Origin: Bartonella vinsonii subsp. berkhoffii ATCC 51672
GTDB taxonomy: Bacteria; Pseudomonadota; Alphaproteobacteria; Rhizobiales; Rhizobiaceae
DNA: 64,000 nucleotides
Direction: 5' to 3'
Assembly (NCBI RefSeq): GCF_902825225.1
Contig: NZ_CADEAK010000004.1
Coordinates: 62,001-126,000 of the forward strand
Within the stretch, counting starts at the first letter, position 1, and every line of letters starts with the position of its first letter. A model generated the notes under the pieces. That model did no database searches. It was not told the origin of the DNA and saw only the letters and a list, made by a program, of their open reading frames with translations. A program made the translations under genes and the position numbers. Below, piece after piece: positions 30,773-40,439 of this stretch.

Positions 30773-30842
30773 CGTTCCTACCATTAAAATAAAAGTTCAC
30801 ACTTTTTATATGTGGAATCTCGCATCACACTTGAGTGATGAA

Positions 30843-30887
30843 TAAAGAAGAGCTCTTTTTTTTTCGATGAAGGGGAATTTTTATGTG
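30843..30887 (+). repeat. Diverged repeat, copy B
   Basis: Second copy of the element seen at 30241-30283, here with a perfect palindrome AAGAGCTCTT followed by a T run, then AGGGGAATTTTT and ATGTG. It lies after the DUF1508 gene, so the two copies flank that gene and its promoter. Confidence 0.5.
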
Positions 30888-31025
30888 ATTTCTAACGTAC
30901 ACCAAAAACCTACAGTCTTTTACAATTAAGGGTTACCCCTTTCTCTCTCCTGCTTCTTTTTATTTCCTTATTTTAACACCTCTAAAATCTTTTAGTACAA
31001 CATCCAATATAAAATGTAGACACAA

Positions 31026-31340
31026 TTACCTTTTCATATCCTCTTTAGATTTTACTCCATCTTGATATTGTTTCATGGCCTCTTCATATTGCTTAATTTG
31101 TTCTTTCAGTTTTTCAATTGCTTGATCACGTCTTTTAATCACCATACTTTGCTCTCTAATCGCCCTATCTCGTTCTTCAGTCATCTTCATAGAATCTCTA
31201 AAGAACTCATGCTTTATCTTTTTTGCTTCTTCTTTAAGAGCTTTAACCTGATCACGATAATAAAAAGCAAAACGAAACATGAATCCACTGCAAACCAAAA
31301 CGACAATCACCACTCCTAATAAAATTTCATTTACACTCAT
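31026..31340 (-). CDS. Small membrane-anchored coiled-coil protein
   Basis: A 104-residue protein with one N-terminal membrane helix (LLGVVIVVLVCSGFMF, residues 7-22), followed by a strongly charged, continuous helix with Lys, Glu and Gln in heptad-like spacing (EERDRAIREQSMVIKRRDQ). This fits an anchored coiled coil, as seen in phage spanin-like or scaffold proteins and in cell-envelope factors. I recognise no family. AAGGAG lies 7 nt before the ATG, one of the best ribosome sites in the region, so it is very likely translated. Confidence 0.7.
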   Translation of the reverse strand: MSVNEILLGVVIVVLVCSGFMFRFAFYYRDQVKALKEEAKKIKHEFFRDSMKMTEERDRAIREQSMVIKRRDQAIEKLKEQIKQYEEAMKQYQDGVKSKEDMKR

Positions 31341-31631
31341 TTTTATCTCCTTGAAGTACCATTAAATTGACCATACCGACCAATTTTTTGTTTCGCTTTC
31401 CATCAAAAAAGAACGCCAAAATTACAACGTACTAGATAAACAAACTACGCTTAGTACCCTTATTTTCTCCACCAAACACTCTAACAAACAACGCAAAACA
31501 AACCCTATGAAGCTGCCAATCCCACACCCTCATACAATCGGCGCCGTATTTATTTATATAAAACGCTAAGAATATAACTAATCTCAAACAATTTTAACGA
31601 CGCAATGCACTCCATAAGCACCTTCTCCTTA

Positions 31632-32240
31632 TTATTCTTGCCATCTTTCTTTGACTATGGAGAATGCTGATGCACCCATACAAAATTCTTTGCCATTGCA
31701 AAAAACTTTATCGTTAAAAACATCCGTGTTACCATAAACTTTTGCTTTCCTATGAAACTCTGTATAACCTTAATTAAAGCGTTGACATAAATTTTAACAT
31801 TTTTGAGAATCCTATCGTTATAAACTTGAACATTACTGTAAAAACGATTTCCTCCATTAACATGTGCATTGCTATTAACCTTGAAATGACAATAAAGCTT
31901 CATCTTGTCATAAACATACAGCCTACTGCGAATCTCTAAACTTCAGTTGTGCATTACGGCACACATGAAAAAAGCTGGAAACAGGCAACATACAGTTCAT
32001 CTGTGCACTATCATAAAGAGTGTTGTCATTACCAAACACAGGCATCATTATAAAACATGGCATTAGCAAAAACGCATCCATCTTCGATAAAACGTCTAGC
32101 ACTTATATTATACTCTACCCAACAATCCCCTTCATGATTGAAAAGACTTTCATGTTCTATAAAATCACTAAAATCATTTTTTTGTTATTTTTTAAATCTC
32201 TTAACGCACACATGCGACATACCATCTATAAGTAACTTAA
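31632..32240 (-). pseudogene. Broken hexapeptide-repeat (phage-type) protein gene
   Basis: Pieces of one protein can be read in successive frames. From the 5' side: ALRDLKNNKK, then in another frame NDFSDFIEHES and HEGDCWV, FANAMFYNDACVW and a stop. Further on come NSNAHVNGGNRFYSNVQVYND and, after another shift, AKVYGNTDVFNDKVF and a terminal stop. This is the pattern of left-handed beta-helix proteins with repeated G-N-A-x-V-Y units after a conserved HEGDCWV segment, usually found in prophages. At least three frameshifts or stops show it is inactive. Confidence 0.7.
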
Positions 32241-32655
32241 TTTATTAAAACAAAAGAAAAAACAGCGTCCTGAACCAATGAATTTGTTGTATTTTTTACA
32301 GCCATGACCTTGTTCCTTAAGGCTGTGGAGCTTCATTACATCCACACGCCACCTTAATGCAGAAATTTCTTACAAATGCCAATGTTGGGGTATATCTTGA
32401 TTCACAATGGCGCTGCGTATACTATCAGTGACATTTCATGAACACGCTAGGTGTATTTCCATCTCTGGATTATACGCATCCACTCCGTCACGATCGTGAA
32501 ACTGAGCAACCATTTTTTACTGATTCAAATCTGAAAGTGTATGGGAACATTTTGTTATTAGTTAAAAACAACTCTATATCCTTCATAAGCGAAAAGCTAC
32601 GCATGGGTATTTTTACGCTCCTTGTATCATGTACTCTAGATTCGCAGTGTAGTAT

Positions 32656-32672
32656 TAACGCTATAGCGTAAA
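32656..32672. promoter_or_regulatory. Palindrome before the second Xre-type gene
   Basis: ACGCTATAGCGT (32658-32669) is a perfect 12-bp palindrome, extended imperfectly to about 16 bp. It lies 20 nt before the ATG of the downstream HTH gene, where a self-repressing phage-type regulator would bind. Function is inferred from position only. Confidence 0.4.
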
Positions 32673-32689
32673 TATGTAAAGGTCTAAAA

Positions 32690-33004
32690 ATGACAAAGAC
32701 TGAAAAAGATTGGTTCCAACGCTTAATTGAATTAATAAAAAGCGATGGACGCACAATGATTGAAATAAGCAAAGCAGCAGGCTGTGGACAAAACTACGTA
32801 CAACAAATGATAAACGGAGGGAAAAGACCCTCTGTAGATAAACTCATGGCTATTCTTAACACACTTGGAAATGCTAGCGCCATATATGTAATAACTGGTT
32901 TTAACATCTCTGATGAAGATTTAAAACTTATTGCTTTGATTTCGTCTGGAGATAAAAAGAAGATTGAAGCTTTAAATGTTCTGTTGACTGAGCAGCATTT
33001 GTAG
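32690..33004 (+). CDS. Small Xre/Cro-type helix-turn-helix protein
   Basis: A 104-residue protein has an HTH at residues 10-55: ELIKSDGRTMIEISKAAGCG, NYVQQMINGGKRPSVDKLMAIL. The C-terminal 45 residues (ITGFNISDEDLKLIALISSG) form the short helical tail often seen in phage-derived repressors. AAAGG precedes the ATG at a fair distance. The 3' end overlaps a minus-strand small gene by 77 nt. It lies in the accessory region before the tRNA gene, suggesting a relic of an integrated element. Confidence 0.82.
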   Translation: MTKTEKDWFQRLIELIKSDGRTMIEISKAAGCGQNYVQQMINGGKRPSVDKLMAILNTLGNASAIYVITGFNISDEDLKLIALISSGDKKKIEALNVLLTEQHL

Positions 33005-33110
33005 AATTTTCTACTATTTCCAATATTTCTTGCTTTTGAGCTTTAGACAAAGCCTCCCATTTCACAATAATATCGGATAAAACTGCCTCAATTTTTTTGT
33101 CATTCTTCAT
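32928..33110 (-). CDS. Small charged protein convergent with the Xre gene
   Basis: Sixty residues starting MKNDKKIEAVLSDIIVKWEA, helical and rich in Lys and Glu. A ribosome site GGAG lies 8 nt before the ATG. Its last 25 codons overlap the end of the Xre-type gene on the other strand. I know no family. Sequence quality (charged, low in rare residues) and the ribosome site favour a true small gene, perhaps a partner of the regulator. Confidence 0.45.
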   Translation of the reverse strand: MKNDKKIEAVLSDIIVKWEALSKAQKQEILEIVENSTNAAQSTEHLKLQSSFYLQTKSKQ

Positions 33111-34302
33111 AGTTACACTCCACATAGCCAAACTATATAACGCTAAAGCAGTTCAATATATTCCATACCTTAGAAACCAATATTTGCAATAGACCATATG
33201 GAAGCAGTTGCGTATAAACTGGTTTTATAAAATCAAATGGAATTCTGTTAATTATGTACCATGGTGAAACAGAAAACATCGCACAGTTCAGACCTTTTTA
33301 TAAAAAAAACTGGCATCATCATTTTTATCAACAACGCTAATAATATTACTCAGATCTCGTGATTCGAACCAAGTGCTAATCGATGTGAAGATATTTCTGA
33401 AAATACTGCCAACCTCTACGTGAGAGAATAGGAAAAAGCTTATTTTGAAAGAAGAATATATCACAATTTTATTCTATACAGCACGACCTATATTTTTTAA
33501 ACGATATCGCAAAGCAAAAATACAACAATGCGATATGTATAGTTCTTATGAACAGCAGCGCTGTCTACGACACTATGATATCCCTTCAAAAAAGACAGCC
33601 TCCTCTCGAAAGCATCCTTGAGATAAGCATAGAGATTTATCATGAACAAAAATGGAAATACTTTAAAAAATACAATGGGTCAAGCCCGAATGACGTCCAC
33701 ACATACATTACACAAGAATTTACAAAAAGAAAAAAGGTTCTTAAGCTTGGAAAAGAAAACAGCGATAGATATTATCATTGTTGACCACATAGAACACATA
33801 AACATTTCTAAATTATGTTTTTATTGAACCTGAAATCATGATGATACGGTTCGGAGTCAGCTGTAAAGGCGTAACAGCAATACCATTCACTTAAAAAAAT
33901 AGAAAAAACCACTTTAAAAATAAGTATTTTCTTCCGACTTTATATGACAAAACAAAAAACCTTAGAATTTCTCTTATGTGGATAAAATATTCACCTATAA
34001 AAAAACAACTCCTTAAAGAAAACTTTAATACGCCGGTTTCATGAAACAATATCACGCAGCAGAAATTAAAAAAATGAGCTGATGAATTTAAGAAAGTGAA
34101 CGACAATACATAAGCTTAGAGAGAATGTGGTACCGTAAATAAAAGTCTTTTTCTACTGAACTGAAGAGTGCAAAACATTATTCTACACCTAAATAGCGGG
34201 TAGGAAAACCACTCACAACAGAACAAACATTAAAAATTTCACGATAAACAAAAAAACAAAGAAGGAAAAATCCTGAAACTTTTTTATACTCTGTTTATTT
34301 AA
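33111..34302. other. Gene-poor stretch before the tRNA gene (1.2 kb)
   Basis: No supportable gene. Two overlapping plus-strand frames (33548-33784 and 33642-33827) share the same DNA and have no known match; the first (KWKYFKKYNGSSPNDVHTY) looks the more protein-like and may be a remnant. The rest is AT-rich with many stops in all frames, as expected for decayed element DNA. Confidence 0.4.
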
Positions 34303-34379
34303 TGGTGGGCCCGGAGGGACTCGAACCCCCAACCAAGCGGTTATGAGCCGCTGGCTCTAACCAATTGAGCTACAGGCCC
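34303..34379 (-). tRNA. tRNA with CAU anticodon (probably Ile2, else Met)
   Basis: A 77-nt cloverleaf on the minus strand: acceptor GGGCCTG / CGGGCCC (one G-U), D arm GCTC...GAGC, anticodon stem AGCGG / CCGCT around loop CTCATAA, T arm GGGGG-TTCGAGT-CCCTC, and an encoded CCA end. The anticodon is CAU. The GGGCC acceptor is more like the lysidine-modified isoleucine tRNA than elongator methionine tRNA, but sequence alone does not settle this. The body has G1-C72, so it is not an initiator. Confidence 0.93.
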
Positions 34380-34554
34380 CACACAGGTTGCTTTTCTTTA
34401 AACTAAAATGCCCTATGACACAAGAGCTTTTACTTAGAATCATAACCCATCTTTTCCTTTTTATCTATCGGTTTTTTTATCAAGTACCCTAATTTCTTTA
34501 CAAGAACTCCCAAAAATGAGAAAGTAGTAAACTAATAAAGATAAAGGAACAGAT

Positions 34555-35292
34555 ATGACAAAAACAATTTTCCAACCGCTGAATCATTATAGCATTAAAA
34601 TAGCTATGGTAGCACTCGCGCTGATAGCCAGTTCACTCTCCATACATGCTGAAGCAAGCAAAATAAAAAACGCAACCATTACAGTCACTGCAATTGGCGA
34701 AAGCCAAGCAGCACCGGATATGGCTATTATCAATCTAGCCGTTGTTACAGAGGATCAAACCGCCCAAAAAGCATTAGCAGCCAATAATAAATCTATGAAT
34801 GATATTGTAACTGCCTTTAAGAACAATGGAATCCAAGCAAATGATTTACAAACATCAGGCTTGTCCATTTATCAATCTAGCCCTGAGAAACCTCATGACA
34901 AAAAGAATCATGAAAAACTTTATCATGTTTCAAATTCTTTAACAGTGCGTATTCGTGACCTTGCCAATGCTGGTAAAATATTTGATCAAGCAATGGCCCT
35001 GGGCGTTAACTCAGTAAATGGCATCACCTTTACCAATGCCGATACAAAACCATTTTATCAAGAAGCACGTAAAAAAGCGATTACTGAAGCCATTGAAAAA
35101 GCTGAAACTATAGCACAGGCAGCAAATTTAAAATTAGGAAAAATCATTGAAATCAATGAAAATAATGACAACTATTATCCCAAGCCACGCCTGATGAGCA
35201 TTGCAGCACATGCAAACTATGCTGATACCAACTTCTCAGGGGGTGAATTAGGTTATAATGTGAGCGTTACAGTAGTATTTGCTATAGATTAA
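34555..35292 (+). CDS. SIMPL-domain periplasmic protein, BP26/OMP28-like
   Basis: A 245-residue protein with a signal peptide (IAMVALALIASSLSIHAEA) and then the SIMPL (DUF541) domain: ITVTAIGESQAAPDMAIINL, FKNNGIQANDLQTSGLSIYQ, NGITFTNADTKPFYQEARKKA and AETIAQAANLKLGKIIEI. The Brucella homologue is the immunodominant periplasmic antigen BP26/OMP28, which forms channel-like oligomers. Its exact role is not settled. AAAGGAACAG lies before the ATG. It stands alone between the tRNA gene and the ycgN-like pseudogene. Confidence 0.9.
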   Translation: MTKTIFQPLNHYSIKIAMVALALIASSLSIHAEASKIKNATITVTAIGESQAAPDMAIINLAVVTEDQTAQKALAANNKSMNDIVTAFKNNGIQANDLQTSGLSIYQSSPEKPHDKKNHEKLYHVSNSLTVRIRDLANAGKIFDQAMALGVNSVNGITFTNADTKPFYQEARKKAITEAIEKAETIAQAANLKLGKIIEINENNDNYYPKPRLMSIAAHANYADTNFSGGELGYNVSVTVVFAID

Positions 35293-35330
35293 ATCATATG
35301 CGTCATAAATTATTGCGTGAAACAATCATA

Positions 35331-35742
35331 TCACTTGCCTTCACAAAGAAGTCTGGTGATATGATCGAGATAGGTTTCTTCACACAATAATTCATCGTCG
35401 TGAACTTCTATTTGTCCACGTGCAGAAAATTGTGTTTGGTGTACGGTCTGCCAATTTCCCGACACCAGTGGATGCCACCATTGAAGATCTTTTCCTTCAT
35501 TAATCAGCCAATAACGATATACAGTCTGGAACAATTGATTTACGGTGAACATAGTTTCGGCACCGACAAGTTTCCGCGTCTAAAAGACGATAAGCAACAC
35601 TGGTTGCATAAATATCTCCAGTATCATCATCTTCTACTTTGTGTAAACAACAACATCCACAGCCATCGCAGAGATTCTCCCACTCAGAAATAGAAGTTTC
35701 TTCTAATTTTTTTACTTTCCAAAAGGGAATTTCTTTACTCAT
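35331..35742 (-). pseudogene. Broken YcgN/UPF0260-family (CxxCxxCC) gene
   Basis: The 5' part encodes [42 protein letters not shown] and [10 protein letters not shown] to PDCIS, the N-terminal half of this cysteine-rich family. It then runs into a stop at 35500. The 3' part continues in another frame with [27 protein letters not shown] and YLDHITR, the C-terminal half. About 18-20 residues that normally join PDCI to the RLI-EGKDL segment are missing. A deletion with a frameshift has therefore broken the gene. The family has a putative Fe-S or zinc site and unknown function. Confidence 0.82.
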
Positions 35743-36010
35743 AAAATCAGTCATATCTCTTTGAAAGACAAAAAACTACCAAAAGCAAAAGGAATAAAAT
35801 TAAATCCTTATAATTTCACACCGCGTATTTGTTATTTTTATAAATGACATCATAAATATCAAAGCTAAAGAAATATTGAATACCGAATTTTTTATAGATC
35901 GCTCAGTATCTAGCTTTTACCTTTCTAAAAAAGACCAGAAGAACTAGATTATATGTGTTTTATCTCCATTCATCAAGAAAAGATACATTTTTGAAAATGC
36001 GCCCTCCTTC

Positions 36011-38011
36011 TTAAGAATCAAGAAAACTGCGCAATTTGCGTGAACGGCTAGGATGCTTTAATTTACGAAGAGCCTTTGCTTCAATCTGACGAATACGCTC
36101 CCTTGTCACTGAAAATTGTTGACCAACTTCTTCCAAGGTATGATCAGTATTCATCCCTATACCAAAACGCATTCGCAAAACGCGTTCTTCACGAGGTGTT
36201 AATGACGCAAGCACGCGAGTTGTTGTATCCCGTAGATTAGCCTGAATAGCTGCATCAATGGGCAATAATGCATTTCTATCCTCAATAAAATCACCTAAAT
36301 GAGAATCATCTTCATCACCAACAGGTGTTTCAAGTGAAATAGGTTCCTTTGCAATTTTAAGAACTTTTCGCACTTTTTCTAACGGCATAGAAAGTTTGCT
36401 TGACAATTCTTCTGGTGTGGGCTCACGTCCAATTTCATGGAGAATCTGACGCGAGGTACGAACAATTTTATTAATTGTTTCAATCATATGAACAGGTATA
36501 CGAATAGTGCGCGCCTGATCAGCAATTGAACGGGTAATTGCCTGACGAATCCACCACGTTGCATAAGTTGAAAACTTGTACCCACGCCGATATTCAAACT
36601 TATCGACAGCTTTCATCAAACCGATATTGCCTTCTTGGATAAGATCAAGAAACTGCAAACCACGATTGGTATATTTTTTTGCAATTGAAATCACAAGACG
36701 GAGATTAGCCTCTACCATTTCTTTTTTAGCAATTGTTGATTCGCGTTCACCTTTCTGCACTTGGGTCACAATACGACGAAATTCACCAATCGAAATAGCT
36801 GTTTCCTGTGCAAGACTTTGTATTTCGCTACGCAGTCTCTGAATTTCTTTCGCTTCGCGCCTTGAAAATTCTTTCCAACCAGATCCTGGCAAAGTTCCAA
36901 TATAATTTAACCAATCCGCATCCAACTCACGGCCTCGGTATTCTTTTAAAAAGTCCTCATGTCCAATGCCATAACTGTTGGCTATTCTTTTCAGCTTACC
37001 CTCATTATGAATCAGTCTCTTGTTAATGTCATAAAGCTGCTCAACCAAAGATTCGATACGATTTTGGTTCAAAGAAAGGGATTTTACTGCTTGAATCAAC
37101 TTACCCTTTAATTGAATATATTTTTTCTTCTGAGAAGATGAAAGAGCGCCCTCTTTACGCTCTGCCAAACTGCTTTCAACATGTTGATCTTGTAATTTTC
37201 GTAATTTTACATAGGTTTGTGCAATAAAATCCAATGTTTCCATGACTTGAGGACAAAGTTCATTTTCCATTGCAGCAAGTGACAAGTTAACCTCGTCATC
37301 ATCCTCGACGCCCCGCTCTCCCGCAATCCCCTCCATATTACGCATAGCAGAAGAGGTCTTTTCCTCTTTTATCTTATCAACTTCACTTCGTTCAACAACA
37401 GGAGCCTGCTTTGCCTCTGGACCAGCATAAGTCATTTCAAGATCAATAATTTCACGAAGAAGAATACGCTGCTCTCTCAGTTCCTCACGCCAGATAATGA
37501 GAGCTTGAAAAGTCAAAGGACTCTCACAAAGTCCGGCAATCATTGTCTCACGCCCTGCTTCAATACGCTTAGCAATAGCAATTTCGCCTTCCCGCGAAAG
37601 CAGCTCAACAGCTCCCATCTCACGCAAATACATACGCACGGGATCATCTGTACGATCTGTTACTTCACGCTTATTGATTGTCGTTGCAATTGCATGGCTA
37701 GAGGCCTCTACTAAATCCCCTCCCTCTACGGTGACTTCTTCCTCATCGTGTTCAGAATCGACCTCATCTTCGTCGTCCACAACATTAATACCCATCTCAG
37801 AAAACATCGCCAAGATATCTTCAATTTGTTCGGAGATAACCTCTTCAGAAGGAAGAACTGCATTCAATTCATCCATCGTCACATAACCATTTTTTTTAGC
37901 GAGTTTCACCATTTTCTTGATGGCATCATCAGAAAAATCAAGAAGAGGGCTATCCAAACTCGCTTGGGTTATTACTTCCACATTATCTTTCTGTTTAACC
38001 TTTGTTGCCAT
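36011..38011 (-). CDS. rpoD: RNA polymerase sigma factor RpoD (sigma-70)
   Basis: This is the primary sigma factor. Region 1.1 is at the N-terminus; region 1.2 is [21 protein letters not shown]; a long non-conserved acidic insert follows. Region 2 has [36 protein letters not shown] and [11 protein letters not shown]; region 3 follows; region 4.2 has [19 protein letters not shown]. The total of 666 residues is normal for an alphaproteobacterium. The ATG at 38011 ([10 protein letters not shown]) has GGAG 8 nt upstream; an upstream in-frame start is less likely. dnaG lies upstream on the same strand, the classic macromolecular-synthesis arrangement. Confidence 0.97.
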   Translation of the reverse strand: MATKVKQKDNVEVITQASLDSPLLDFSDDAIKKMVKLAKKNGYVTMDELNAVLPSEEVISEQIEDILAMFSEMGINVVDDEDEVDSEHDEEEVTVEGGDLVEASSHAIATTINKREVTDRTDDPVRMYLREMGAVELLSREGEIAIAKRIEAGRETMIAGLCESPLTFQALIIWREELREQRILLREIIDLEMTYAGPEAKQAPVVERSEVDKIKEEKTSSAMRNMEGIAGERGVEDDDEVNLSLAAMENELCPQVMETLDFIAQTYVKLRKLQDQHVESSLAERKEGALSSSQKKKYIQLKGKLIQAVKSLSLNQNRIESLVEQLYDINKRLIHNEGKLKRIANSYGIGHEDFLKEYRGRELDADWLNYIGTLPGSGWKEFSRREAKEIQRLRSEIQSLAQETAISIGEFRRIVTQVQKGERESTIAKKEMVEANLRLVISIAKKYTNRGLQFLDLIQEGNIGLMKAVDKFEYRRGYKFSTYATWWIRQAITRSIADQARTIRIPVHMIETINKIVRTSRQILHEIGREPTPEELSSKLSMPLEKVRKVLKIAKEPISLETPVGDEDDSHLGDFIEDRNALLPIDAAIQANLRDTTTRVLASLTPREERVLRMRFGIGMNTDHTLEEVGQQFSVTRERIRQIEAKALRKLKHPSRSRKLRSFLDS

Positions 38012-38224
38012 ACCGTAACTCCACTTGATCACTCCACAGCTTCCACGTGACCAGCTTTTTGCGTTCTCACTTAACGTATCAACAGTTTCTTATATATACT
38101 TCCTCTTAAAGGAGATTACTCTTGGAAAGAATACATTTTGTATACGCGCTTCATCGACACAAAAACGCGGGAAAACTCCAGAAGTTTCCCCGACACCTCT
38201 CAGCCTTTCTGAGATAATCTCTGC

Positions 38225-38244
38225 AGCATATAGTAGCATATAGT
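38225..38244. repeat. Tandem 10-bp repeat upstream of rpoD
   Basis: AGCATATAGT occurs twice head to tail in the rpoD-dnaG spacer. It lies within the likely promoter region of rpoD, where copy number could alter spacing. Confidence 0.8.
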
Positions 38245-38275
38245 AAGAACCAATTTCCCGCTTTTCCTAAAATTC

Positions 38276-38314
38276 CGTCGTCATTCTTTACAAACGTCGT
38301 CATTCTCTTACAAA
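38276..38314. repeat. Tandem 19/20-bp repeat in the dnaG-rpoD spacer
   Basis: CGTCGTCATTCTTTACAAA is followed directly by a second copy with one extra C (CGTCGTCATTCTCTTACAAA). The pair lies about 65 nt after the dnaG stop on the minus strand. It may be a variable-number repeat. Confidence 0.85.
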
Positions 38315-38380
38315 AATGTTGCTCTACATAAACTTCCTCATCTTAAGCCTTAGGTGACAGATTCGCATCAAAAAAGCGAA

Positions 38381-40318
38381 TCATTTTATTGTCTCTTGAT
38401 TATTCCCGTCTCTTTTTTCATCCAACCAACCTCCAAACCCTTCAATTAATGCTTCTGTCGCCTGCATCTGTTGCAGCTCACTTTGTATCTCACGAATCAG
38501 ATCAAAAACCTCACTCTTAGGATTTTCTACGAGTTGCTCTTCAATATCTTGTAATCTCTTATGTAGGTGGTGTTCTTGAAGATGCAAGTAGATAGCCTGT
38601 TTTAATATAGCACGAGCATCTTCTAGAGGAGCTCCAATAAAGACAGTACGCATACCAACATGTTGTACAAGATGTTTCATACGCTCTAAAAGAGCTTTTT
38701 GTCCTTTTTTTTCTAAGAGCGCAATCATTGTCTCTTTATCATGAAGCTGCTGATTTCCAAGAATTTCCAACATGGATTGATGGAAGCACACTAATTGTGT
38801 ATTTTTTAATTCCAATTCAGCAAGAACTTCGAAATTTTCATACCACAACTCAGGATAGTAAGCTAAAATCAATAAAATAACAGCTTCACGCAGAGGAATA
38901 GATTGCGAAGAATTGCGCACTATATCGGAGTTTGCCAAAACAGAAAAAGATTGGTCTTTAAATATCTTATTTTGGGAAAACTGGTGGTGTCTCCCCGTAC
39001 CTTTTTTTTTCGAAAAAGAAGAACGAAAAAAATCAAAAAGCCGTTTTTTTATATCTTGCAAATAATAACGGCGTATATTTTCATCCTTAATTGTAAAAAT
39101 TTGCTGTTTCAGTTGTTTTTCTAGAGCCGCTCGAGCTTCTGGAGTTTCAAAGTTTTTTCCATAAGCAGCACGCCACCACAAAAGCTCAATCAAAGGAATT
39201 GCTTTTTGCAAAAAAGAAGAAAAAAGTTGTGCACCGCCAGCAGAAATAATTTCATCTGGATCTTTCCCTTGTGGCAACAAAACAAAGCGCACAGAAACAC
39301 CTGCCTTTAAAAGAGGAAGCACACGATCAGCAACACGAAAAGCAGCTTTTAAACCAGCATCATCTCCATCAAAACATAAAATGGGATCCGTCCCTATTTG
39401 CCATAAAAGCCCAATTTGCGCCTCCGTTAATGCTGTCCCCAAAGGAGCCACGGCTCCTTCAAAGCCAGCTTTAGTCAACGCAATCACATCCATATAACCT
39501 TCAACAACTAAGAGTGAATGATTTTTTTCATCGCCAACCAAACGGCTATTTTTGCGAGCAGTAGCTGCATTATAAAGCATATTTCCTTTATGAAACAACA
39601 CGGTTTCAGGACTATTGAGATATTTTGCAGGTGCATCTTTCTCTAACGCACGCCCTCCAAAAGCTACCACGCGTCCGCGTAAATCTTCAATCGGAAACAT
39701 AATACGATTTCTAAAACGATCATAGGAAACCGTTTCATCTTTACCCAGTTTGAGAAGTCCACAATCTTCCATCTGTTTTATTGAAATACCACGAGCACTT
39801 AAAGCTTCTCTCAAAGCTGTACGTTTCATTGGAGCAAAGCCAATTCGAAAACGCTCTACAAGCTCTGGGGTCACACCACGTGCATCAAGATAACGACGCG
39901 CCTGCATACCACCTTTATCGTGTAAGCTACGTTGAAAAAAATCCGTAGCCATTCTCATAACATCATAAAGATCAGCCTTTTCCATCCGACGTTTGTGACT
40001 TTGTGGATCAAAAAGAGGTAATTTTATCCCTGCAAGATCAGCCAAATGCTCGACACTTTCTGAAAAATGCAATCCATCAAGCTCACACAGAAAAGTAAAA
40101 ATATCACCACTCACACCGCAACCAAAACAATAATAGTGACCTTTACGATCATCACAATGAAAACTTGGCGTTTTCTCACCATGAAAGGGGCAACAACACC
40201 AAAAATCTCCTCGCGAAGGCTTGCTTTTTTTAGGATCAAAGACCACCCTTTGGCCAATAACTGTTGAAATTGGTAATCTGGCGCGGAGATCATCAAGGAA
40301 ATCAGGCGGAAAGTGCAT
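38381..40318 (-). CDS. dnaG: DNA primase
   Basis: DnaG makes RNA primers at the replication fork. Residues 40-70 form the CHC2 zinc-binding domain (CCPFHGEKTPSFHCD, YYCFGCGVSGD). The catalytic core follows (RNRIMFPIEDLRGRVVAFGGR). The TOPRIM domain has LLVVEGYMDVIAL and CFDGDDAGLKAA, with the metal-binding acidic residues. The C-terminal 180 residues form the divergent helicase-interaction domain. The length is 645 residues. A GATTCGC / GCGAATC inverted repeat overlaps the stop codon. The gene is followed by rpoD after about 370 nt. Confidence 0.97.
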   Translation of the reverse strand: MHFPPDFLDDLRARLPISTVIGQRVVFDPKKSKPSRGDFWCCCPFHGEKTPSFHCDDRKGHYYCFGCGVSGDIFTFLCELDGLHFSESVEHLADLAGIKLPLFDPQSHKRRMEKADLYDVMRMATDFFQRSLHDKGGMQARRYLDARGVTPELVERFRIGFAPMKRTALREALSARGISIKQMEDCGLLKLGKDETVSYDRFRNRIMFPIEDLRGRVVAFGGRALEKDAPAKYLNSPETVLFHKGNMLYNAATARKNSRLVGDEKNHSLLVVEGYMDVIALTKAGFEGAVAPLGTALTEAQIGLLWQIGTDPILCFDGDDAGLKAAFRVADRVLPLLKAGVSVRFVLLPQGKDPDEIISAGGAQLFSSFLQKAIPLIELLWWRAAYGKNFETPEARAALEKQLKQQIFTIKDENIRRYYLQDIKKRLFDFFRSSFSKKKGTGRHHQFSQNKIFKDQSFSVLANSDIVRNSSQSIPLREAVILLILAYYPELWYENFEVLAELELKNTQLVCFHQSMLEILGNQQLHDKETMIALLEKKGQKALLERMKHLVQHVGMRTVFIGAPLEDARAILKQAIYLHLQEHHLHKRLQDIEEQLVENPKSEVFDLIREIQSELQQMQATEALIEGFGGWLDEKRDGNNQETIK

Positions 40319-40439
40319 TATCTCTCACAGAGTTTTAAAATTCTTTTTTGCATATTTAACGAGTTTGAAGCATAATTCCAATACTTCCTCTTAAGTGGTT
40401 TTTTTAAAAAATAAAAGTTCAACCGCATATTTTTCAGAA

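Noticed and set aside
32438-32671. 77-codon plus-strand frame containing NLKVYGN
   Set aside because: No ribosome site and no family; the short resemblance to hexapeptide repeats is not enough, and it runs through the likely promoter of the Xre gene.
33354-33385. A tRNA-like fragment (GATTCGAACC) that could be an attachment-site copy of the nearby tRNA end
   Set aside because: Only about 7 bases agree with the tRNA T arm and no stem pairing or flanking match extends it, so chance is more likely.
33548-33827. Two overlapping plus-strand frames considered as a small gene
   Set aside because: They compete for the same DNA, have no ribosome site and match nothing known; described only as a possible remnant.
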